This document shows, piece after piece, positions 62,851 to 64,000 of a stretch of 64,000 nucleotides of DNA. Both the position numbers and the translations under genes were made by a program. Numbering within the stretch: the stretch's first letter is position 1; each line of letters begins with the position of its first letter. The notes under the pieces were generated by a model. It had not been told where the DNA came from. It ran no database searches and was given only the letters and a program-made list of their open reading frames with translations. Source of the stretch: Pyrinomonadaceae bacterium MAG19_C2-C3 (GTDB lineage: Bacteria > Acidobacteriota > Blastocatellia > Pyrinomonadales > Pyrinomonadaceae); assembly GCA_024330265.1 (NCBI GenBank), contig JANDLT010000007.1:46795-110794 (forward strand), given 5' to 3'.

Positions 62851-63801
62851 TTAACCGATGCCGTCGGTGTCAATCGTCACCCACACGGGATAATGGTCGG
62901 ACACGCCGAGCCACCGACGCGCGCCGTGAGCTTTGACTTTTAGATTGCGGGTGAAAATCCAATCGGTATGCAAGCGAATGAATCCGGCGCGCCATGTCGT
63001 CGTGCCAATCGGAAACGGCGTCGTGAAATGATGTGCTTCAAGCAAGAGGCGCATCGCATCACACGCCGCGCGGTTGAGCGTGTTGAAGTCGCCAACCAAG
63101 ACCACCGCATCGGCGGGTGTGTCGCGTGTCGCATGTGTGGCGTGGTCGAGTATGAAGCGATGTTGCGCGAGTTGGTTTTCAATCGAAGCGTGCGTGTCAA
63201 TGTGCGCGTTGTAGAGATGAAGATGCCTTGCGCCGAACTTGAATAAAGAATAAATTCCGGTGCGCGGACGCCACGCGCAATCCGTCCACGGCAGAGCCAA
63301 GCGTTCCGACTTGATAAAGGCGGCGCGGCTTAAATTTGCGACTCCGGTATCACCCGCGTCGTCGGGTTTAATGGCTTCTTCAAAATCGAGCCACCAGCGT
63401 TTCGGTTCGACGGAAGCTTCGCGCGGCAGTATGGATTCAGCGTGGGCATAATTCATGTTAAGCGAAGCGGCGAGTTCGCGTGCGATGTGATGTTGCCCGG
63501 CGCGGCGTGTATGTTTGTCGGCTTCTTGAAGGGCGATGATGTCGGGGGCGGGCATCCGTCCCGACGTGTTGAAAACCTGTGCGGCGCGGCGTAAATGTTT
63601 GGCAACGAGGGTTGGACGACGACCGGGCAGCGTGAAGCCGAGACGACGCAAATAGCTACCGGAAATCAGAAGCGAACCGACGGCATAACGTATGTTGAAA
63701 GACGCGATGGTCAACTCGTTCGGGACGCGCGCGGTGCGAAGCAAATCGGCGGCGTGACGTGAACATACTTCAAGGTGTTCATCCGTCGCGGGTTGGTTCA
63801 T
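62851..63801 (-). CDS. Endonuclease/exonuclease/phosphatase family protein
   Basis: The fold is that of DNase I-like phosphodiesterases. The signatures are I-A-S-F-N-I-R near residue 32, I-I-A-L-Q-E-A-D-K near 90, V-V-L-V-G-D-F-N-T near 235 and the closing S-D-H-Y-P-V near 305. The Asn, Glu, Asp-Asn and His residues of the active site are therefore present. No signal peptide is seen, so the substrate could be nucleic acid or a phospholipid head group. From the ATG at 63801 the protein has 316 residues; a TTG or similar at 63858 would add 19. Confidence 0.88.
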   Translation of the reverse strand: MNQPATDEHLEVCSRHAADLLRTARVPNELTIASFNIRYAVGSLLISGSYLRRLGFTLPGRRPTLVAKHLRRAAQVFNTSGRMPAPDIIALQEADKHTRRAGQHHIARELAASLNMNYAHAESILPREASVEPKRWWLDFEEAIKPDDAGDTGVANLSRAAFIKSERLALPWTDCAWRPRTGIYSLFKFGARHLHLYNAHIDTHASIENQLAQHRFILDHATHATRDTPADAVVLVGDFNTLNRAACDAMRLLLEAHHFTTPFPIGTTTWRAGFIRLHTDWIFTRNLKVKAHGARRWLGVSDHYPVWVTIDTDGIG

Positions 63802-63949
63802 GCTGCTTTTGCTTCGTGCATATCCAAATTGTGAGGCAATCGGGCGGGAGTTTAACATACGAGGAAGGTGCGTCTTGGTTGATGGTTGAGTGGCATTAGT
63901 TGAACGATAAATAACGTCAGTTCAATATAAGGTGGTTTGCTGTTTAGTT

Positions 63950-64000
63950 GTTTGGAGGCGGGCTATGCCCGCCGTCCCCGCGCACGGCGGGCATAGCCCG
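63950..64000. repeat. GC-rich palindrome, copy 2 (cut by window end)
   Basis: The unit begins GTTTGGAGGCGGGC as in the copy at 42777, but the centre GCCGTCCCCGCGCACGGC is the reverse complement, so the two copies are in opposite orientation. The window ends before the right arm is complete. The preceding 63859-63949 has no gene. Confidence 0.85.

Overview
The window looks like chromosome of an Acidobacteriota member, most likely class Blastocatellia. That is an inference from gene content (lamin-tail secreted proteins, beta-propeller PD40 proteins, many Ser/Thr-kinase and FHA proteins, nuoABCD as an isolated block) and from the many heptamer-built inverted repeats between genes. Nearly all of it is coding. 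I see no tRNA, rRNA, prophage or CRISPR array. One transposase gene is present, inside its own palindromic ends.

Layout. 1-4.2 kb (minus): a PD40 beta-propeller gene cut by the window edge, and nuoABCD. 4.5-7.3 kb (plus): an unknown two-domain protein, thiS, a small Y1-transposase element with 71-72 bp inverted ends, and thiG. 7.4-11.9 kb (minus): a homocysteine methyltransferase/MTHFR fusion behind a leader that matches a SAM-II riboswitch, a membrane metallophosphoesterase, mutM and a small beta-barrel protein. 12-18.8 kb: an exported small protein, a phosphohexomutase and sugar-nucleotidyltransferase pair (minus), then thiolase, a membrane protein, 3-hydroxyacyl-CoA dehydrogenase and a zinc-ribbon protein (plus). 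19-26.7 kb (plus): the yceD-rpmF-plsX-fabH-fabD-acpP-fabF fatty-acid cluster, without fabG, then etfBA.

26.7-36.9 kb is the most unusual part. Three tandem secreted lamin-tail paralogues and a secretin-N-like protein lead into a 59-residue peptide gene that is too small for ordinary ORF calling. It is followed by an HPr-kinase-like protein and a PqqD-type peptide-binding protein. A lasso-type B2 protease lies convergent on the right and an NTP_transf_5 nucleotidyltransferase lies on the left. This resembles a ribosomally made, kinase-modified peptide system, but no lasso cyclase is present here.

37-38.9 kb (minus): a DUF4198-like protein and a SCO1-type copper protein, probably one transcript with B2. 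38.9-49.9 kb (plus): folD, coaE, two oligopeptide-binding lipoproteins and a full Opp/Dpp ABC transporter (two permeases, two ATPases). 50.3-52.5 kb: a PocR-GAF-GGDEF diguanylate cyclase. 52.6-61.8 kb (minus): FHA, PBP transpeptidase, FtsW/RodA, PP2C phosphatase, Ser/Thr kinase with SH3, and a second FHA protein. This layout recalls the actinobacterial fhaAB-pstP-rodA-pbpA-pknAB locus. 62-63.9 kb (minus): an rRNA/tRNA 2'-O-methyltransferase and an endonuclease/exonuclease/phosphatase-family protein. The window ends inside a GC-rich palindromic repeat whose other copy lies at 42.8 kb.
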